The notes: generated by a model not told the origin, from the letters alone. A stretch of 64,000 nucleotides of DNA from Serratia grimesii NBRC 13537 (GCF_001590905.1 NZ_BCTT01000010.1:248001-312000), one strand, 5' to 3'; numbered from the stretch's first letter, positions 38,569-47,634 are shown. Translations and numbers: made by a program.

Positions 38569-39498
38569 TTATTTTCTGTTCTTATCGGCAAATTCTTGAT
38601 AATTGGCCTTGGTGATCAGCTGATACGGGATCAGCACGTTGCTTTCCACTTTCTCGCCTTTCACCAGTTGAATGGCCGTTTGCACCGCACCTTCGCCCTG
38701 CCCTTTAGCGTCCTGGAACACGCTCAGTGCCAGATCGCCTTTCTTGATAAATTCCAGCGCGTCTGGGGTACCGTCAACGCCAGCCACTAACACGCCACTT
38801 TTCTTCGCCTGTTTCAGCGCGAGGATTGCACCAATCGCCATTTCGTCATTGTTGGAAGCAATAGCGTCAATTTTCTGGCCAGTCAGCGCCCAGTCGGTAG
38901 TAATGTCGACGGCTTCTTTACGACCCCACTTGGCCGTTTGTTTGTCGAGGATTTTGATTCCGGGATACTTGGCCGCGACTTCTTCCACACCACGGGTGCG
39001 GTCGCGGGTCGCTTCATTAGAGAGTTCACCCATCAGGATCATCACGTTACCCTTGCCGTTCATTAGCTTGGCTAACTCTTCCATCTGCAGCTTGCCGGCC
39101 AGTTTGGAGTCTGAACCAACGTAAGCCATGCCCGCAGGCAGCGTGACTTCTGGGCGGCGGTTAACAAACACCAACGGGATCTTGGCGTTTTCCGCCAGTT
39201 TGATCATCGGCTTGACGCCCTGGGTATCGACTGGGTTGAGGATGATGGCGTCGACGCCTTGGCTGACAAAGTTCTCGATCTGTTGGATCTGCTGGGCTAT
39301 ATCCCCTTTCGCATCTTCAAACTGACCGCTGACATTGCCGTCCTGTTTCATTTTGTTCTGCATTGACTGACGTAGGATAGTGAGGAAATTGTCATCGAAA
39401 TAAGCCATTGAAACACCGATTTTGATGTCTTTTGCCAACACGGTGGCCGGCAACATGCACATCAATACCGAGGTGACGATCAGTTTCTTCAGCTTCAT
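38569..39498 (-). CDS. Sugar ABC transporter periplasmic binding protein (RbsB-like), copy 2
   Basis: A 309-residue exported protein, first gene of the operon. The signal peptide (LIVTSVLMCMLPATVLA) precedes KDIKIGVSMAYFDDNFLTIL, and DAIILNPVDTQGVKPMIK, IASNNDEMAIGAILALKQ and VAGVDGTPDALEFI follow the type 1 binding fold. It is a diverged partner of the binding protein at 34963; having two may widen the substrate range or reflect duplication. GGGTACAGAAC precedes the ATG without a strong ribosome-binding site. Confidence 0.9.
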   Translation of the reverse strand: MKLKKLIVTSVLMCMLPATVLAKDIKIGVSMAYFDDNFLTILRQSMQNKMKQDGNVSGQFEDAKGDIAQQIQQIENFVSQGVDAIILNPVDTQGVKPMIKLAENAKIPLVFVNRRPEVTLPAGMAYVGSDSKLAGKLQMEELAKLMNGKGNVMILMGELSNEATRDRTRGVEEVAAKYPGIKILDKQTAKWGRKEAVDITTDWALTGQKIDAIASNNDEMAIGAILALKQAKKSGVLVAGVDGTPDALEFIKKGDLALSVFQDAKGQGEGAVQTAIQLVKGEKVESNVLIPYQLITKANYQEFADKNRK

Positions 39499-40032
39499 GT
39501 TCTGTACCCTTTAATTGTTAGAGTGAAGAGGCCTGTTGATTTGACAGCTAATGAAAAATATTTTTTACATTCAAACAACAATCCGGTCGATGTTATCCCT
39601 TTGATACGGCAGATTTATCGCTTTTTCACCGTATTCAGGCGGTGTGTGGAATTTTGATCCATGTCTCAAAATAGATTAGAAACAATATCTTAAAACAAAC
39701 ATTCTACAGGGGCGTTTATATCCCCACTTCACTATCAAATGTTTATTTCATAATTGAGATTATTGAAACTTTTTAACCCAAACAAGCGAAACATGCGTTT
39801 TGGAATAACCAAGTAACAAAAACATGACACGGATCTAACAAATGACGCAAAAGCCACCAGCGCGCTTGTTCCTTTAGTGCGTTAGGCTACGCGGAATGCC
39901 CAGCCGCGATGAAAAATGGCGCCGCTGTTTCTCAGAAAATATGCGAGCAAGCGCGCAGTTTGCGGATCCGCTGTTTCATCCCCCGCGTTACTCGACAATA
40001 CTGAATGGACAGTATTTTCAGGAGGATCTGAC
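39499..40032. other. Divergent regulatory region, ABC sugar operon / aldolase
   Basis: A 534-bp AT-rich spacer between divergent starts. It must hold promoters for both units. An open frame reading from 39916 into the aldolase is an upstream extension of that gene and is not believed coding. A TTGACA at 39541-39546 is present on the plus strand without a matched -10 box. No operator was recognised. Confidence 0.4.
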
Positions 40033-40875
40033 ATGCAGCTCAGCAGTAAGGTACGGATGAACCGGCTGTTTAATAACGGCAAGTGCCTCGACGTGGCGAT
40101 TGATCATGGCATCGCCAATGAGCCCGATTTTTTAATCGGTCTGGAAGATATCGAACGCGTGATGGGCAGTCTGATCGTCGCTCGGCCCGATGCCATTCAG
40201 GTCAACTACGGCCAGGCGGATTTGCTGCAACGTTCAGCGCAACGTGATAAACCGGCGTTAGTGATGCGCACCGACGTTGGTAACGCTTATAACGCCGCAC
40301 GTCACCGTGAAATGTGGGCGGTGTTGCATAACCCCGAAGCCCCCATCCTCGCGGCATTGCAAATGGATGCGGCGGCAGTGGTGGTTAACCTGTACCTCAT
40401 CCCCGATGAACCTGGCATTTTCCGCCAGTGCGTAGAAAATATTGGCCGCCTGCGTCATGCCTGTGAACACTACGGCATGCCATTGATGATTGAACCACTG
40501 GTGATGGCCCCCGCCGGCCAAGGCTCGGCATACGGTTCGCTAGGGGACGTCGAAAAGATGGTGCCACTGGTGCGGCTGGCGCGCGAACTGGGTGCCGATA
40601 TCATCAAGGCCGATCCTACTGAACGTGTGGAGGACTTCCATCGCATCGTTGAGGCGGCTCGTTGCCCGACATTAGTGCGCGGCGGCGGTAAAGGCGAACT
40701 GGGCGCAGTGCTGGAGAAATCTGCTGCATTAATGGCACAGGGTGCATCCGGTATGGTTTACGGTCGCAATGTGTATCAACACAACAATCCATCCAAAGTG
40801 GTTAGCGCGCTGATGGCGATCATCCATCAAGGTGCCAGCGGCCAACAGGCACTGGAAATCTACCATCAACCCTGA
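40033..40875 (+). CDS. Class I aldolase of the DeoC/FbaB/LsrF family
   Basis: A 280-residue TIM-barrel aldolase. CLDVAIDHG near residue 18, MRTDVG, GADIIKADPTE (Schiff-base Lys at about 195) and VRGGGKGE for phosphate binding fit the LsrF/archaeal-type fructose-bisphosphate aldolase group. It probably splits the phosphorylated form of the sugar taken up by the divergent ABC system; which sugar is not readable. A perfect AGGAGG at 40020-40025 sets the ATG at 40033 as the start, removing 39 codons of open frame upstream. Confidence 0.87.
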   Translation: MQLSSKVRMNRLFNNGKCLDVAIDHGIANEPDFLIGLEDIERVMGSLIVARPDAIQVNYGQADLLQRSAQRDKPALVMRTDVGNAYNAARHREMWAVLHNPEAPILAALQMDAAAVVVNLYLIPDEPGIFRQCVENIGRLRHACEHYGMPLMIEPLVMAPAGQGSAYGSLGDVEKMVPLVRLARELGADIIKADPTERVEDFHRIVEAARCPTLVRGGGKGELGAVLEKSAALMAQGASGMVYGRNVYQHNNPSKVVSALMAIIHQGASGQQALEIYHQP

Positions 40876-40908
40876 TATCCCGCTTTTGTAATTAAAATAA
40901 TCCCTCCC

Positions 40909-40939
40909 CCGGCGGCAGCATGTTATAACCTGCTGCCGG
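40909..40939 (+). terminator. Hairpin after the aldolase gene
   Basis: CGGCAGCA / TGCTGCCG 8-bp stem with a 10-nt loop between the aldolase and dcuS. No T-run follows, so it may be a weak terminator or mRNA end. Confidence 0.5.
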
Positions 40940-40999
40940 TCGCTGCCCTGCACGCCATTCCTCGCTACTATCCTGATATACCCTATTCGGAGAACCGCC

Positions 41000-42601
41000 A
41001 TGCCAAAACAACGGATACCGTTGAAACTCAGCACTACTCTCACGTTGATGGTGTCCGCCATCATCGCTTCGGTATTGCTGGTGGTGTATGCGCTGTTTTT
41101 TGTGCAGATGAATCACGAGGGGCAAGATCAGCAACGTCAGAAGGCGATGGCAATCGCCGAAACGTTGGCGCTCTCCAGCAACGTCATTGATGGTCTGTTA
41201 CACGAGGATCGCAGCGGTGCAATCCAGCGTTTCGCCGAACAAGTGCGCCAGCAAAACGAATTACTGTTTGTGGTGGTAGTCGATATGAAGGGCATCCGTT
41301 ACTCGCACCCCAAACCTTGGCTGATCGGTCAACATTTTATCGGGACCGATTTGGAACCTGCATTGCAAGGCAAAACCAACAGCGCTATCAGCCGCGGGGC
41401 ATTAGCCCCCTCACTGCGCGTGTTTGCTCCTGTCTACGATAGCGAGCGGCGGCAAATTGGTGTAGTGGCGCTAGGCATTGCGCTCGACACCGTACACCGT
41501 GTAGTAGGCGAAAGCCGCTGGATAATCTACTGGACCATCGCTTTCGCCGCCCTGGTCGGCACACTCGGCACCTTCTTCCTGGTGAAAGCGCTGAAACGCA
41601 TCATGCTCGGTTTTGAACCTTACGAAATCTCGAACCTGTTTGAACAGCGTAATGCCATGCTGCAATCCATTAAAGAAGGCGTCATCGCGGTCGATAACCA
41701 GTCACGCATCACCATTGTTAATGACGAAGCCAAGCGCCTGCTACGCCAAAGCGGGCCATTCGAGAACCTGCTGCTGGAATCAGCCAGCCGGTATTGGCCG
41801 GCTCAACTGCATCTGGCGGAAGTCTTGGCCAGTGGCAAACCGCTGCGTGATCAACAGATCAACTTTAATGGCAGCGAACTGTTAACCAACACCGTACCGG
41901 TGATCGTCAAAGGCCAGGTGATTGGTGCTATCGCCACCTTCCGCGATAAAACCGAGATCAGCCAATTGGTGCAACGCCTGAGTGGCATGGCGCATTATGC
42001 CGATGCGTTGCGCGTACAATCCCATGAGTTTATGAACAAACTGCATGTGATCCTCGGTATGTTGCACATGAAGGCCTATCAGCAACTGGAAAATTACATC
42101 ATCAATACCGCCAGTAATTATCAGGAAGAGATTGGGGCGTTATTGCGAAAAATACAGTCGCCGGAAGTAGCGGGCTTCTTTATTGGCAAAATCAGCCGTG
42201 CTCATGAAGCCGGTATTGAATTGACCATTGATGAAGCCAGCCTACTGCCCGAAACCGACGATCCGGAAACGACCCACGTGCTGATCAGCGTGCTGGGCAA
42301 CTTGATTGAAAATGCCATTGACGCTATCGATGGCGTTGAAGGGCATGAGATCAACCTAAGCTTTCATCACAATGATAATCACTTACACTGTATCGTCAGT
42401 GACGACGGCCCCGGTATCGATCCTGCTCTCGGCGAACGCATTTTTGAACAAGGCGTTTCCACCAAAGGACCCGGGCGCGGCATTGGCCTGGCACTGATCC
42501 GCAGCAGCCTGGAAAAACTGGGCGGCAGCATTGATTTCGAATCTGAACCGGGTGAACTGACCCAGTTCTTTGTACATATTCCCTATCAAGCCAAGGGCTG
42601 A
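41000..42601 (+). CDS. dcuS: C4-dicarboxylate sensor histidine kinase DcuS
   Basis: A 533-residue membrane sensor of the CitA/DcuS family. Two membrane segments (about 14-36 and 178-197) flank a periplasmic PAS domain, with the ligand region MKGIRYSHPKPWLIGQHF. A cytosolic PAS follows, then the phospho-acceptor His in RVQSHEFMNKLHVILGMLHM (about 350) and the ATPase blocks NLIENAIDAI, DDGPGI and GRGIGLALIRSS. Strongly similar to E. coli DcuS. It senses fumarate, succinate, malate and related acids and phosphorylates DcuR, encoded 3 bp after it. Confidence 0.93.
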   Translation: MPKQRIPLKLSTTLTLMVSAIIASVLLVVYALFFVQMNHEGQDQQRQKAMAIAETLALSSNVIDGLLHEDRSGAIQRFAEQVRQQNELLFVVVVDMKGIRYSHPKPWLIGQHFIGTDLEPALQGKTNSAISRGALAPSLRVFAPVYDSERRQIGVVALGIALDTVHRVVGESRWIIYWTIAFAALVGTLGTFFLVKALKRIMLGFEPYEISNLFEQRNAMLQSIKEGVIAVDNQSRITIVNDEAKRLLRQSGPFENLLLESASRYWPAQLHLAEVLASGKPLRDQQINFNGSELLTNTVPVIVKGQVIGAIATFRDKTEISQLVQRLSGMAHYADALRVQSHEFMNKLHVILGMLHMKAYQQLENYIINTASNYQEEIGALLRKIQSPEVAGFFIGKISRAHEAGIELTIDEASLLPETDDPETTHVLISVLGNLIENAIDAIDGVEGHEINLSFHHNDNHLHCIVSDDGPGIDPALGERIFEQGVSTKGPGRGIGLALIRSSLEKLGGSIDFESEPGELTQFFVHIPYQAKG

Positions 42602-42604
42602 ACC

Positions 42605-43318
42605 ATGATTAACGTATTGATTATTGATGACGACCCAATGGTGGCGGAGCTGAACAAATACTACCTGAGTCAGGTCAACGGCTTTCACTGCCAGGCGACG
42701 GTCGCCACCTTGGCACAGGCACGTGCGTTACTGGCTGACCCCGACATCAGTATCGATCTGGTGCTGTTGGATATTTATATGCAGCAGGAAAATGGATTAG
42801 ACCTATTACCTGGCCTACGCGAACTGGGTGAGAAAACCGACGTCATTATCATCTCTTCCGCCAGCGACGTAGATACCGTACAACGCGCCTTGCACTACGG
42901 CGTGGTGGATTATCTGATCAAGCCTTTCCAGTTTGGCCGTTTCAAAGAGGCGTTGAGCAACTACCAACAGCAATCACAGATCCTGGCACAACGCGAATTT
43001 TCGCAGGGGGATGTCGACAGTTTGTTACGTCGCCAACCCAGCAGCAGCGAAAGCAAAAAGCTGCCTAAGGGATTAACCAGCATCACGCTGAGTACGGTGT
43101 GTGAATGGATTGAGCAACAGCATGATGGGGAGTTTTCTACCGATAACCTGGCTAACGCCATCGGCATCTCACGGGTTTCCTGTCGAAAATACCTGATTTA
43201 TCTGGCGGAAAGCGGCATTCTGGGGACCCGGATTCTCTATGGCACTACCGGCAGGCCGGTCTATCTTTACCAGTTAAAGCCGGACGCGATTGCCATGTTG
43301 AAAGAGTATTGCCGCTAG
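42605..43318 (+). CDS. dcuR: Response regulator DcuR
   Basis: A 237-residue CitB-type regulator: receiver domain (VLIIDDDPMV acidic pocket, phospho-acceptor Asp in VLLDIYMQQENGLD at about 57, Lys in DYLIKPFQ) and a C-terminal winged HTH (STDNLANAIGISRVSCRKYL). Matches E. coli DcuR throughout. It activates dicarboxylate uptake and fumarate respiration genes. No dcuB, fumB or other target gene adjoins the pair here, so its targets lie elsewhere. Confidence 0.94.
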   Translation: MINVLIIDDDPMVAELNKYYLSQVNGFHCQATVATLAQARALLADPDISIDLVLLDIYMQQENGLDLLPGLRELGEKTDVIIISSASDVDTVQRALHYGVVDYLIKPFQFGRFKEALSNYQQQSQILAQREFSQGDVDSLLRRQPSSSESKKLPKGLTSITLSTVCEWIEQQHDGEFSTDNLANAIGISRVSCRKYLIYLAESGILGTRILYGTTGRPVYLYQLKPDAIAMLKEYCR

Positions 43319-43320
43319 CC

Positions 43321-43350
43321 AATGTCCCCCGGTGAACGCCGGGGGACATT
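43321..43350. terminator. Bidirectional terminator after dcuR
   Basis: A 12-bp perfect stem AATGTCCCCCGG / CCGGGGGACATT with a 6-nt loop lies between dcuR and the convergent gene at 43357. Confidence 0.85.
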
Positions 43351-43356
43351 GGGCCA

Positions 43357-43905
43357 TTATTGAGTTTTACGAATCAGGCCAAAATCACGCAGCGCCACGT
43401 ACGGATCCCAATATTCACGAGCGTTCGCTATCTGACCATGGCTGATGGTCACGATGGCGATAAACTGCTGATTATAATCACCACCGCTTTGTTTGATTTT
43501 TCCGCTGCTGGTGTACTCGAACACAAACACACCGGGTTCTGCCGTCACGATTTTATTCCACCCTTTCCAGTCTGCGTATTTCAGATCGCCGAGATATTCA
43601 CTCATGTTGGTAAAGTAGCGAGTTATATTTTCACGCCCCTTGGATGCCTTGGAAAAGAAGCTGAAATCCTCCACAGGCGCATAAGGCAGTTCAAACACCC
43701 CTTGCGGCGTAAAATATTTGGCTACATTGCCCGGTGTTTCTGACCACCCATTCAGACTACGCCAGTAAAACTCGGCGACGTCGTTAACACCGTATCCCGG
43801 TTGCAGGTAATATAATCCCTGCTTTTCGGTAATATGGTCATTGGCTTGTGCAGACGCAGCCGCGCCCATCAGCCCCAGCAAGGCCGCTGAAAAGAGTCGT
43901 TTCAT
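43357..43905 (-). CDS. Exported SnoaL/NTF2-like fold protein
   Basis: A 182-residue protein with a clear signal peptide (LFSAALLGLMGAAASAQA, cut before NDHI). The mature part, FYWRSLNGWSETPGNVAKYFTPQGVFELPYAP then GRENITRYFTNM and NAREYWDPYVAL, follows the SnoaL-like polyketide-cyclase/NTF2 pattern. Such folds bind small hydrophobic molecules. In the periplasm its role is unknown; it may be related to the neighbouring dehydrogenase, 20 bp upstream in the same direction. Confidence 0.78.
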   Translation of the reverse strand: MKRLFSAALLGLMGAAASAQANDHITEKQGLYYLQPGYGVNDVAEFYWRSLNGWSETPGNVAKYFTPQGVFELPYAPVEDFSFFSKASKGRENITRYFTNMSEYLGDLKYADWKGWNKIVTAEPGVFVFEYTSSGKIKQSGGDYNQQFIAIVTISHGQIANAREYWDPYVALRDFGLIRKTQ

Positions 43906-43925
43906 GTTATTTACCTTATGAGGGG

Positions 43926-45023
43926 TTACATACGAATAACGGCTTTAATGGTTTCACCGGACTGTGAATCCGCCATCGCCTGGTTGATGTCATTCATGTC
44001 ATAAAAACGGATAAGGCGATCGATTGGGAAACGCCCCTGTTGAAAGAGTTGTGCCAACATAGGGATAAATACCGTCGGTGCCGCATCACCCATAATGGAA
44101 CCTTGTACCGCCCGGCCGCGAATCAAATGCATAATGTCGAGTGGCAAAGATTCGCCCTGCGGTACCACGCCGGTAAGTACGCATTTGCCATTTTCCGACA
44201 GCACCTTTACTGCATCAGCCATTACGCTCGCGTGTCCTGCGGCTTCAACACTGTAGTCCACGCCATATCCGTTGGTCAGTTGATGAAGCACTTCCGCGAC
44301 GTCTGCCGTTTTCGGGTTGATCACCACCGTGGCTCCCAATTCTTTGGCCAGCGCCAGACGGTTCTCCTTGATGTCCACAGCGACAATTTGGCCACACCCC
44401 ACTACGCGCGCCGCCATCACCGCCGCTAATCCCACCGCACCCAAACCAAAAACCACCAAGCCAGATCCTGCATGCGCTCGCAGTGTGTTCATGACTGCCC
44501 CCGCGCCGGTCATCAACCCGCAAGCTAACGGCCCGAGGTATTCCAGAGGGATTGCTTTATCGATAGTCACAACACTGCTGGCATTAACAACCGCATACTG
44601 TGCAAAGGAGGATTGACCGAAGAAATGGCTATGCACATCCCCACGTTCATCATGCAGACTGACCGACCCGTCAGCGCGCTGTGCTTGCCAGTTCAGCGGG
44701 ACATGCTGACGGCAATAAGTCGGCATGCCGATGCTGCATTTGTCACAGGTGCCGCAAGAGGCCAACGACAACACCACGTGATCTCCGGGAACCACTTTAT
44801 TGACCGCGGCGCCGACTCGCACCACAACCCCAGCGCCTTCGTGGCCAAGCACCACCGGCGTGGGCATAGGTATAACACCCTTGTGTGCCGCAATGTCGGT
44901 ATGACACAAGCCGGTAGCCACCAGTTTCACCAACACCTCATCAGCACGAGGTTCCCCAAGCTGCAACTGCTTGAGGGTAAATCCCCTCGCCACGGTCTCA
45001 CTGACTGCTGCTGTAATTTCCAT
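43926..45023 (-). CDS. Zinc-dependent NAD(P) alcohol dehydrogenase
   Basis: A 365-residue medium-chain dehydrogenase. Catalytic zinc ligands appear in GLCHTDIAAHKG (Cys about 39) and LGHEGAGVV (His about 62), the structural zinc motif CGTCDKCSIGMPTYC has all four cysteines, and VFGLGAVGLAAVMAA is the cofactor loop. It resembles the aryl-alcohol (benzyl alcohol) dehydrogenase group. The ATG at 45023 is chosen because GGGAG lies just before it. Divergent from a LysR-type gene, which probably controls it. Confidence 0.9.
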   Translation of the reverse strand: MEITAAVSETVARGFTLKQLQLGEPRADEVLVKLVATGLCHTDIAAHKGVIPMPTPVVLGHEGAGVVVRVGAAVNKVVPGDHVVLSLASCGTCDKCSIGMPTYCRQHVPLNWQAQRADGSVSLHDERGDVHSHFFGQSSFAQYAVVNASSVVTIDKAIPLEYLGPLACGLMTGAGAVMNTLRAHAGSGLVVFGLGAVGLAAVMAARVVGCGQIVAVDIKENRLALAKELGATVVINPKTADVAEVLHQLTNGYGVDYSVEAAGHASVMADAVKVLSENGKCVLTGVVPQGESLPLDIMHLIRGRAVQGSIMGDAAPTVFIPMLAQLFQQGRFPIDRLIRFYDMNDINQAMADSQSGETIKAVIRM

Positions 45024-45141
45024 ATCCGCTCCCACTGAGTCTGATGCTATTGCGTCGATGTGGGGCAGTATAAGATGCTCTATTGGGCGTAAAAAGATGC
45101 CATACTCTGACTCACTGTTCTCGAATTAAGGACAATACGTG

Positions 45142-46074
45142 ATGCAGAAAGGCATATTGAAAGACCTGAACGACCTCTATTATTTTGCCCAGGTTGCCCA
45201 GTACGGCGGGTTCTCCGCCGCCAGTCGGGCGCTGGATATTCCAAAATCCAAACTGAGCGCCCGCGTGCTGGCGCTGGAGAATCGTCTTGGCGTGTTGCTG
45301 TTCCAGCGCACCACCCGGCGAGTCAAGCTGACGGAGACCGGTTCGCTGCTGCTGCGCCATGCGCAGATAGCGATCAACGAGGCAGAAATTGCTCAGGAGC
45401 TTATCGACCAAAGCCGGGCAGAACCTTCCGGGCTGGTGCGAGTCAGTTGCCCAAAACTGGCGGCCGATGTGTTGCTATCACCCTGCCTGCCTGCCTTTAT
45501 GGCGGAGAACCCCGGCATTCAGGTGCAGCTGTTGGCGAACGACAACCGCTTTGATCCGGTGGGCGACAAGATCGATATCGCGCTGCGTCTGCGCCAGCGC
45601 AAAGATATGAGTGAAGGCATGATTGCCCGTGAACTGGGCCAAAGCGTGCGGATTCTGGTCGCTTCACCGCAATATCTGGCGCAGCACCCGCCCTTGACCG
45701 ATCCGCAACAGTTGAGCACTCACGATCTGCTCACTTTGGTCGACGTGGGCGAACAACAAACCTGGGATCTGGAAGGCCCCGAAGGGGAAAAAAGAGCGGT
45801 GCGCGTACGCCCACGACTGATGTGCAGCGAATGGGGGATCGTCCGCAGTGCGCTTTATCAGCACTTGGGTATCGCGCTACTGCCGGATATCACCTGCCAT
45901 CAGGCGCTGTTACAGGGTGAGCTGGTACGCGTGTTGCCACAATGGGCCTGCGCCCCGCTAATTATGCACGCCGTGTTCCCGACCCGGCGTGGCATGCTGC
46001 CTTCGGTACGCGCACTGGTCGATTTTCTGGCAGTGAACGTACCGCCGCTGTTGCAGAAAGGCGCGGTAAAATAG
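45142..46074 (+). CDS. LysR-family transcriptional regulator
   Basis: A 310-residue LTTR with an N-terminal HTH (LYYFAQVAQYGGFSAASRAL, LDIPKSKLSARVLALENRLG) and an effector domain of the AaeR/CrgA-like group (RVSCPKLAADVLLSPCLPAF). Divergent from the alcohol dehydrogenase gene with a spacer of about 118 bp, the standard layout for an LTTR and its target. The start may be the GTG at 45139 or the ATG at 45142; AAGGA at 45128 serves either. Confidence 0.9.
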   Translation: MQKGILKDLNDLYYFAQVAQYGGFSAASRALDIPKSKLSARVLALENRLGVLLFQRTTRRVKLTETGSLLLRHAQIAINEAEIAQELIDQSRAEPSGLVRVSCPKLAADVLLSPCLPAFMAENPGIQVQLLANDNRFDPVGDKIDIALRLRQRKDMSEGMIARELGQSVRILVASPQYLAQHPPLTDPQQLSTHDLLTLVDVGEQQTWDLEGPEGEKRAVRVRPRLMCSEWGIVRSALYQHLGIALLPDITCHQALLQGELVRVLPQWACAPLIMHAVFPTRRGMLPSVRALVDFLAVNVPPLLQKGAVK

Positions 46075-46097
46075 CGCATCGGGACCCAGCGGTAGGC

Positions 46098-46451
46098 TTA
46101 GTGAAAGCGTTTAAAGTCGGGGAAGTTCATCATCCCGTTACGCGGGTAGCAAGGCTTACCATGCTGCTGTTTGTTTTTTCCGCAGCGGTATTCACCATAC
46201 AGGGTATTGTGTTGCTGTCGACTTGCCTGTTCCGCAATTGCACGCTCTTGTTCCTGTGCTATCGCTTCGTCATTGGCCTGCGCCACAGCCTCGGCGCTCC
46301 ATATCTTATGTTTTAGTTCGCTGCGCTTTTGCTGATAGCTCTCAGAGATTTTATTATCCAACGGTTGTTCGCCGTGATACTGCAAATCAACCAACGCCAA
46401 AGCTGAGAAGGAAAAGCACTGCGCTACGCAGGCAAGAAAAATCCGTTTCAT
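46098..46451 (-). CDS. Small exported protein of unknown function, gene B of a pair
   Basis: A 117-residue product with a signal peptide (MKRIFLACVAQCFSFSALA) and a charged helical, likely coiled-coil, middle (SESYQQKRSELKHKIW to RAIAEQASRQQ), then a tail with two cysteines (YRCGKNKQQHGKPC). AGGAG precedes the ATG. Its start overlaps the stop of the gene at 46448, so both are made together. No family recognised. Confidence 0.65.
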   Translation of the reverse strand: MKRIFLACVAQCFSFSALALVDLQYHGEQPLDNKISESYQQKRSELKHKIWSAEAVAQANDEAIAQEQERAIAEQASRQQHNTLYGEYRCGKNKQQHGKPCYPRNGMMNFPDFKRFH

Positions 46452-46801
46452 TGATGCACTCCTGAAATTGAATCGGGTTGCGGAGTCGACAACACACCTG
46501 CCGACGCTTGGTCCGCCGCGAACGGGGCCGTTACACACTTTCTCTGCTGAAGCGTGGACTCCAACGCTTTTCGCTGAGCGCGTAAAATGGCAAGTTGCGC
46601 CTGTTCCATGCGTATTTGCTCTGCGTACCACACATGTTGCAGCATCCCATGGAGGCGCTGCCGATAATCAATGGTGACGTCACCTTCTCCTGGTGGAGAA
46701 GTCGGTGGGCGCCTATCGACAAACGAATAGCAACAGGAAGACGCCAGCAGCGTTAATACCGCAGTCATCACAGAAGACAATTTCAAAATCTTAAACTCCA
46801 T
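46448..46801 (-). CDS. Small exported protein of unknown function, gene A of a pair
   Basis: A 117-residue product with a hydrophobic N-terminus (LKLSSVMTAVLTLLASSCCYS), possibly a lipoprotein signal because of the LASSC sequence. The mature part has a proline-rich stretch (RRPPTSPPGEG) and a helical, coiled-coil-like segment (YAEQIRMEQAQLAILRAQRK). It overlaps the next gene by 4 bp (ATGA). No family recognised; the same length and architecture as its partner suggest they act together in the envelope. Confidence 0.62.
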   Translation of the reverse strand: MEFKILKLSSVMTAVLTLLASSCCYSFVDRRPPTSPPGEGDVTIDYRQRLHGMLQHVWYAEQIRMEQAQLAILRAQRKALESTLQQRKCVTAPFAADQASAGVLSTPQPDSISGVHQ

Positions 46802-46965
46802 TAAGGCCCATGAGGAGGCTCATTCTCATTTCATTCATTTATGAGAATTCCTTTGAAAATTAAACAAGCAGCTTCCTGAAAAATAGATTAGCTGATAAAC
46901 ACTAAACCGTATCGAAATAGGAATTACTGAGAAGAATAATATGTAGATATAATATATTTAGCCGG

Positions 46966-47184
46966 TTAACGATCCCATAATTTTGACCAGTCAATTGTTC
47001 CACCGATGCTGGCCCTACCTTGATTCAATACTGCATTGACCGACTCACCACCCCTAATACGTTGTTTTTGCTCTCGAGTTACCTGCTTTAGCTGATCCCA
47101 GCCTGAATAAGAGGAGCTTGGATAGGTAGTACTACAACCACTCAACACAATTAATAACGCAGGGATCCACTGGCGAAACATCAT
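46966..47184 (-). CDS. Small lipoprotein of unknown function (72 aa)
   Basis: A short protein with a lipobox (IVLSGC, Cys17) and GGAGG seven bases before the ATG. The mature part is serine-rich at first and then basic. It is separated by 164 bp from the exported pair at 46098-46801 but has the same direction, so the three may be one small envelope unit. No family recognised. Confidence 0.6.
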   Translation of the reverse strand: MMFRQWIPALLIVLSGCSTTYPSSSYSGWDQLKQVTREQKQRIRGGESVNAVLNQGRASIGGTIDWSKLWDR

Positions 47185-47284
47185 ATATCCTCCTTAAAAT
47201 AGACTTAACCATGAGTAACAGTAAATAAAAAATTACTTTTTTTAGTTTATTAATTAAAATTAAAAAATAGGAACACTAAGAAAA

Positions 47285-47310
47285 ACCACATTAATTTTAA
47301 ATAATGTGGG
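47285..47310 (-). terminator. Terminator downstream of the XRE/DUF2975 pair
   Basis: On the minus strand CCACATTA / TAATGTGG (8-bp stem) is followed by TTTTTC. It lies about 100 bp after the XRE gene stop. Confidence 0.65.
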
Positions 47311-47411
47311 GATTAATTCAACGTAAAATAAACAGAGAAAATGACTGTTCGTGCCAGGATAAATATTGTCTAAATATAATGGCGATATGGCGTGCCGAGC
47401 ACGCCTGTGCG

Positions 47412-47627
47412 TTAGCCTTCGTTATCCGGTTGCCAGGTGAGAAGATCGCCTGGCTGGCAGTCGAGGATGCGGCAAATTTTATCTAGCGTCTCTAGCCTGA
47501 CACCTTTGACCTTACCATTCTTCAACAGAGACAAATTTTGCTCAGTGATCCCCACCTGCTCCGCAAGCTCCTTTGATCGCATCTTCCTTTTGGCCAACAT
47601 GACATCAAGACTTACTATTATCGCCAC
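47412..47627 (-). CDS. XRE-family (Cro/CI-type) regulator paired with DUF2975
   Basis: A 71-residue protein that is almost only a helix-turn-helix domain: VMLAKRKMRSKELAEQVGITEQNLSLLKNGKVKGVRLETLDKICRI, ending CQPGDLLTW. It resembles YozG-like small XRE regulators. I place the start at the GTG at 47627, just after the stop of the DUF2975 gene; the open frame extends 11 codons further into that gene. The DUF2975 + XRE pair recurs in many bacteria, where the membrane protein is thought to control the regulator. Confidence 0.85.
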   Translation of the reverse strand: MAIIVSLDVMLAKRKMRSKELAEQVGITEQNLSLLKNGKVKGVRLETLDKICRILDCQPGDLLTWQPDNEG

Positions 47628-47634
47628 TCTATTC

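Noticed and set aside
39916-40032. Upstream part of the aldolase frame
   Set aside because: AGGAGG at 40020-40025 fixes the start at 40033, and the extension has no aldolase-like sequence.
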